NCBI GenBank assembly: GCA_003255745.1
Contig: QKYL01000196.1
Coordinates: 1 to 44,986 of the forward strand
Source: Paracoccus saliphilus
Lineage (GTDB): Bacteria > Pseudomonadota > Alphaproteobacteria > Rhodobacterales > Rhodobacteraceae
Reading direction: 5' to 3'
DNA length: 44,986 nt
Below, piece after piece: positions 41,304 through 44,986 of this stretch (its first letter is position 1; every line of letters starts with the position of its first letter). Both the position numbers and the translations under genes were made by a program. Under the pieces are notes generated by a model. That model was not told where the DNA came from. It saw only the letters and a list, made by a program, of their open reading frames with translations, and did not search any database.

Positions 41304-42878
41304 TTAAAGGTTTCCGGCCGACATCTGGCGGGCGATGTGGTCCGCCTGACGGATGGCCAGCGCCACAATTGTCAGGGTCGGGTTTTCCGCCGCGCCCGTG
41401 GTGAACTGGCTGCCATCCGACACGAACAGGTTGGCGATGTCATGCGTCTGCCCCCACCGGTTCACGACGCCATCTCCGGCCTTTTCCGACATGCGGTTGG
41501 TGCCCAGGTTGTGGGTCGAGGGATAGGGCGGCGTCGGCAGCGTCCGTGTGGCACCCACTGCCTTGTACAGCGCCTGCCCCCGGTCATAGGCATGATTGCG
41601 CATGGCCACATCGTTCGGATGGTCGCTGAAGTTGACGTTGGCGACCTTCAGGCCGAACTTGTCCTCGACATCCGACAGGGTGACGCGGTTGGTTTCCTGC
41701 GGCATGTCCTCGCCCACGATCCACAGGCCGGCCGTGTATTCGTAAGCGTCCAATGCGGTGGTGAACTCGCGGCCCCAGCTGCCCGGATCCAGGAAGGCGG
41801 CCATAAAGGGCAGGCCCAGTGACAGGGTCTCAAGCTCATAGCCCCCCACGAAGCCACGCGACGGGTCGTGGCGCGCCTCGTCCTGGATAATGCCGGCCAT
41901 TGTCGTGCCCCGCCACATCCGCACGGGCTTTTCAAAGGTCGCATAGACCGAACCGGTCGTGTGCCGCATGTAGTTGCGTCCGACCTGCCCCGAACTGTTG
42001 GCCAGCCCGTCCGGGAACATGCTGCTGGCCGAGTTGAGCAGCAGGCGCGGGCTTTCGAAGCTATTGCCAGCGACCGCGACGATCCGAGCCGCCTGCATCT
42101 GCAAATTGCCGTCCTTGTCGAAATATTCGACACCCGTCACGCGGCCCTGATCGTTGTGAAGGATGCGTGCGACATGGGAATGCGCGCGCACTTCCAGGTT
42201 GCCGGTCGCCTCGCCCTTGGGGATGTCGGTGTAGGCGGCCGACCACTTGGCACCCCACTTGCAGCCTTGGAAGCAGAACCCGGTCTGTTGGCAGGCTGGC
42301 CGATCATCATAGTCTGCGCTGTTGATCGCCATCTTGCCGGTGTGGACGTCCTTGTAGCCGATCGCGCGGGCGCCGGCCTCGAAGACCTTGAAATTGTTGT
42401 TGCCCGGCAGCCCGGCTCGGTCACCGGTGCGGGTCACGCCCAGCTTGGTTTCCGCCTTTTCGTACCAAGGGGCCATTTCGGCCGCGTCGATGGGCCAATC
42501 CAGCAGGTTCGCCCCCTCAACAGCGCCATAGGTGGTCAGCGCCTTCCATTCATGCTCCTGAAAGCGGATCGAGGCGCCTGCCCAATGGGTCGTCGTGCCG
42601 CCGACCGCCTTCACGATCCAGGCCGGGAGCCCGCTGAAGTCCTTGGCTACCCGCCAGTCGCCGCTGGTCGTGCGCGGGTCGGTCCAAGCCAACTGGCCAA
42701 AGCTGTCCCATTCGTCGTTGATGTAATCTTCGGGCAGGTAACGCCCGCCAGCCTCCAAGGCCACGACCTTGACACCCTTCTGGGCCAGTTCGTTGGCCAG
42801 AACGCCGCCGCCCGCCCCGGTGCCGATAATGACGACCACATTGTTGTCGCTCAGATCAAATTTTGCTGCTGTTGCCAT
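41304..42878 (-). CDS. GMC-type flavoprotein dehydrogenase (gluconate/sugar dehydrogenase large-subunit type)
   Basis: 524 residues. N-terminal FAD site VVVIIGTGAGGGVLANELA (about 14-32) with an LEAGG acid, GGTTTHWAG for flavin binding, and the C-terminal catalytic region around PSTHNLGTNRMS and TGAAENPTLTIVALA. Three cysteines, Cys196, Cys202 and Cys206 (ACQQTGFCFQGCKWGAKWS), sit where FAD-glucose dehydrogenases bind a [3Fe-4S] cluster, but the usual double Cys appears as Cys-Gln. It has no signal peptide; the small subunit 13 bases upstream carries a Tat signal, so they are likely exported as a complex. No cytochrome c subunit follows, so the electron acceptor is open. The start at 42878 is followed within 20 codons by the FAD site. 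Confidence 0.88.
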   Translation of the reverse strand: MATAAKFDLSDNNVVVIIGTGAGGGVLANELAQKGVKVVALEAGGRYLPEDYINDEWDSFGQLAWTDPRTTSGDWRVAKDFSGLPAWIVKAVGGTTTHWAGASIRFQEHEWKALTTYGAVEGANLLDWPIDAAEMAPWYEKAETKLGVTRTGDRAGLPGNNNFKVFEAGARAIGYKDVHTGKMAINSADYDDRPACQQTGFCFQGCKWGAKWSAAYTDIPKGEATGNLEVRAHSHVARILHNDQGRVTGVEYFDKDGNLQMQAARIVAVAGNSFESPRLLLNSASSMFPDGLANSSGQVGRNYMRHTTGSVYATFEKPVRMWRGTTMAGIIQDEARHDPSRGFVGGYELETLSLGLPFMAAFLDPGSWGREFTTALDAYEYTAGLWIVGEDMPQETNRVTLSDVEDKFGLKVANVNFSDHPNDVAMRNHAYDRGQALYKAVGATRTLPTPPYPSTHNLGTNRMSEKAGDGVVNRWGQTHDIANLFVSDGSQFTTGAAENPTLTIVALAIRQADHIARQMSAGNL

Positions 42879-42891
42879 GGTCCGAGCCTCC

Positions 42892-43413
42892 TTACAGCCA
42901 GTCGATGTCGTCGAAGCCGCGGTAGATGTAACCGCCCTGAGAGAAGCTCTCGCCCTCATAGCCGAAGATCGGCCAGACCTCTTTCTGGTTATAAAGACCT
43001 GTCACAAGGCCGCCCCTGACCGTCTGGAAGAAGGCGCTGTCTTCGATACTGCGCAGGATCGCGACACGGTCGTCCTCCCAACCGACAGCAAGATAATTGC
43101 CGAATCCGGCCGCTTGCGCCGCGGCATCCAGCGCGGCGACACCTTCCGCGACCATGGCCTTGCTGGCTTCGCTGTCATACCCCTTGACGGCAACGGCATA
43201 AAAGCGGTCGCCGACCCGGTCATGGGGATAAATGTCACGCGCCATTTGCAGCAGCGTTGCCATCTCGTGTTCGCTGATCGCGTTGACCTCAACCGCCCAG
43301 GCTGCGTCGGGCGCGGCAATAAAGCCGGTCCCCGCCACCGCCAGAGCCCCGGCCGCCACGGCGCGCGACAGCAGCGCACGTCGGGTCAGCCCCTGCTTAT
43401 TCAGTTGGGACAT
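42892..43413 (-). CDS. Gluconate 2-dehydrogenase subunit 3 family protein (Tat-exported small subunit)
   Basis: 173 residues. Twin-arginine signal: LTRRALLSRAVAAGALAVAG (about 9-28), cleavage probably near AWA|VEV at residue 40. The mature part is an all-helical Gluconate_2-dh3-like domain, with ISEHEMATLLQMARDIYPHD at its N-terminus and a C-terminal WPIFGYEGESFSQGGYIYRG. It acts as chaperone and export partner of the GMC subunit, as in FAD-glucose and gluconate dehydrogenases. Ribosome-binding site GGAGGAGG before 43413. It follows gloA after 57 bases. Confidence 0.9.
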   Translation of the reverse strand: MSQLNKQGLTRRALLSRAVAAGALAVAGTGFIAAPDAAWAVEVNAISEHEMATLLQMARDIYPHDRVGDRFYAVAVKGYDSEASKAMVAEGVAALDAAAQAAGFGNYLAVGWEDDRVAILRSIEDSAFFQTVRGGLVTGLYNQKEVWPIFGYEGESFSQGGYIYRGFDDIDWL

Positions 43414-43470
43414 GGTTCCTCCTCCCTGTTATGCCCGCGCCTACCCTCCCCCAAGGGATCGGCTGCGGAA

Positions 43471-43866
43471 TTACTTGTAGCGGCCGCCCCGCTGCAGGAC
43501 CTCGATCTCGTAACCGTCGGGATCCTTGATAAAGAAAAAGCGCGCGATCACTTCGCCACCCGGCGCAAAATCCACCAGCTTGCGCGGCGCCAGGCCGGCT
43601 TCGGTCAGACGGGCGTGCAGGGCATCGACGTCCTCGACCGAAAACGCCACATGGCCAAAGCCGTCGCCCAGGTCATAAGGTTCCGTCCGGCCCTTGTTGA
43701 CCGTCAGCTCAAGCTCAGTCTCGCTTTCGTCGTTGGCGAGGTAGATCAGCGTGAACCTGTCGAAATCCAGCCGCTCAGCAACCTTGAGCCCAAAGCACCG
43801 GTCATAAAACTCGACCGAGCGCGCCTCGTCCAAAACGCGGATCATCGAGTGGATGTATTTGGCCAT
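43471..43866 (-). CDS. gloA: Glyoxalase I (lactoylglutathione lyase), VOC family
   Basis: 131 residues, one betaalphabetabetabeta pair. Metal ligands of GlxI are recognisable: His6 (MAKYIHSMIRV), Glu in TELELTVN, His in FGHVAFSVED and Glu in YEIEVLQRGG. It detoxifies methylglyoxal with glutathione. The start at 43866 is followed directly by the conserved N-terminus; the eight preceding in-frame codons are not family-like. It is upstream of the GMC dehydrogenase pair on the same strand and 58 bases downstream of a strong palindrome, so the three genes may form one regulated unit. Confidence 0.88.
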   Translation of the reverse strand: MAKYIHSMIRVLDEARSVEFYDRCFGLKVAERLDFDRFTLIYLANDESETELELTVNKGRTEPYDLGDGFGHVAFSVEDVDALHARLTEAGLAPRKLVDFAPGGEVIARFFFIKDPDGYEIEVLQRGGRYK

Positions 43867-43923
43867 CGAGGCTCCCTTTCTTGCCGTCATGGATCAAGCC
43901 TAGGGAATCGCGCGCGGGGCCGG

Positions 43924-43941
43924 GTAGTATCGGATTACTAC
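43924..43941. promoter_or_regulatory. GTAGTA-N6-TACTAC palindromic operator candidate
   Basis: Perfect 6+6 inverted repeat with a 6-base spacer, 58-75 bases upstream of the gloA ATG in the 91-base gap before the ribbon-helix-helix gene's stop. The position fits activation or repression of the gloA-dehydrogenase promoter. The symmetry suits a dimeric LuxR/NarL-type response regulator; none is encoded nearby. Confidence 0.5.
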
Positions 43942-43957
43942 AGACGAAATTTTGCGG

Positions 43958-44248
43958 TCATTCGGCAGCGATCGCCGTGGGCATCACCACCTCTTCGCCC
44001 AGATGGATTGTGCAGGCACAGCGCAAGAGCGAGGTAAAGTTGCGCGCCTCGCCATGAAGTTCCAGAACCTCGGCATGTAGTTTCGAGATGAAAGCAGGAG
44101 TGGTGACGCCTTCGCGTGCCGCGATGCGGTCCAGAATGTGCCAGAAGGCACGCTCCAGTCGGATCGAAGTGGATTGCCCGTTCAGGCGCAGTCGGCGCGT
44201 CACGGTTTCGTAGCGATCCGGGTGCTGCCCGGAGAAGATCTGGCACAT
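43958..44248 (-). CDS. Ribbon-helix-helix domain protein
   Basis: 96 residues from the ATG at 44248 (MCQIFSGQHP), with the RHH core TRRLRLNGQSTSIRLERAFWHILDRIA and a following helix VTTPAFISKLHAEVLELHG, matching the RHH_4 (PF13467) family of small putative DNA-binding proteins common in Rhodobacteraceae. An alternative ATG at 44323 would add 25 residues but lies only 13 bases after the tuf terminator's T-run. A TTGACC-N17-GACATT promoter-like pair lies upstream of the chosen start. Target genes unknown; autoregulation is usual for this fold. Confidence 0.78.
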   Translation of the reverse strand: MCQIFSGQHPDRYETVTRRLRLNGQSTSIRLERAFWHILDRIAAREGVTTPAFISKLHAEVLELHGEARNFTSLLRCACTIHLGEEVVMPTAIAAE

Positions 44249-44335
44249 CAGCTTGATCTCGTCATGTCCTGAAACCCCAATGTCGCCGGATGGGCGGCCC
44301 AGGTCAACGCGACTTTTGGTCATAGAGCCGCAAGG

Positions 44336-44360
44336 AAAAGGCCACCCCGAAGGGTGGCCC
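44336..44360 (-). terminator. Terminator of tuf
   Basis: On the minus strand, GGCCACCC-TTCG-GGGTGGCC followed by TTTT: a perfect 8-bp stem with a stable UUCG-type tetraloop, 66 bases after the tuf stop. Confidence 0.92.
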
Positions 44361-44425
44361 TCTTCTTCGGGATATCCCAAAGGATCATCCGAAGATGCGC
44401 TCGTGTTGCCCTTTCAGGCCGCAGG

Positions 44426-44986
<561 letters not shown>

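Overview
This is a GC-rich (roughly two-thirds G+C), gene-dense alphaproteobacterial chromosome segment. The gene set points to Rhodobacteraceae, most likely Paracoccus or a close relative: an EcsC-family protein, a DUF1523 protein, a DUF2849-cysI-cysH-DUF934-fpr sulfite reduction operon, a bacterial ALDH16-type aldehyde dehydrogenase, an IscR lacking the three clustered cysteines, and a Hint-domain protein. The taxon is inferred from gene content and style only. I see no rRNA, tRNA, CRISPR array, prophage or insertion sequence; the region reads as ordinary core and near-core chromosome.

Layout. 1-9.6 kb: a divergent peptide/opine-type ABC transporter locus. Substrate-binding protein and two permeases lie on +; a fused double ATPase, an FAD amino-acid oxidase-like enzyme, an M20 amidohydrolase and purU lie on -. 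Together they look like an uptake-and-degradation module for an N-substituted amino acid or small peptide, with purU handling one-carbon overflow. 9.7-13.9 kb: a minus-strand operon with two small membrane proteins, deoC and an ALDH16-like dehydrogenase (deoxyribose-5-phosphate to glyceraldehyde-3-phosphate plus acetaldehyde to acetate). 14.0-20.6 kb: cation diffusion facilitator, EcsC protein, uvrD, folE2 and metZ. 20.6-21.2 kb: a 536-base non-coding stretch, AT-rich for this genome, holding a good promoter, a structured ~150-nt region and a terminator on the + strand. It is a candidate small RNA.

21.2-26.4 kb: dctD/dctB-like two-component system (the DctD-like regulator lacks the sigma-54 contact motif), purQ and icd. 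26.7-31.5 kb: Hint-domain protein, tandem-HD phosphohydrolase, alpha/beta hydrolase, iscR, arsH and arsC. 31.5-36.1 kb: an Lrp/AsnC regulator divergent from the assimilatory sulfite reduction operon, closed by a clear terminator. 36.4-41.2 kb: OmpA-family envelope protein with a long acidic Ala-rich region, MsbA-like ABC exporter, and a DUF892 ferritin-like stress protein behind a GGAAC-N16-CGTT (EcfG-type) promoter. 41.3-45.0 kb: a GMC dehydrogenase with its Tat-exported small subunit and a glyoxalase I, preceded by a perfect GTAGTA-N6-TACTAC palindrome, then a ribbon-helix-helix protein and the 3' end of tuf.

No single spectacular new system is visible. The observations most worth follow-up are the orphan sRNA candidate, the DctD-like regulator without GAFTGA, the transporter/oxidase/amidohydrolase module of unknown substrate, the Hint-domain protein, and the palindromic operators. 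All functional calls rest on motif recognition by eye; no database search was possible.
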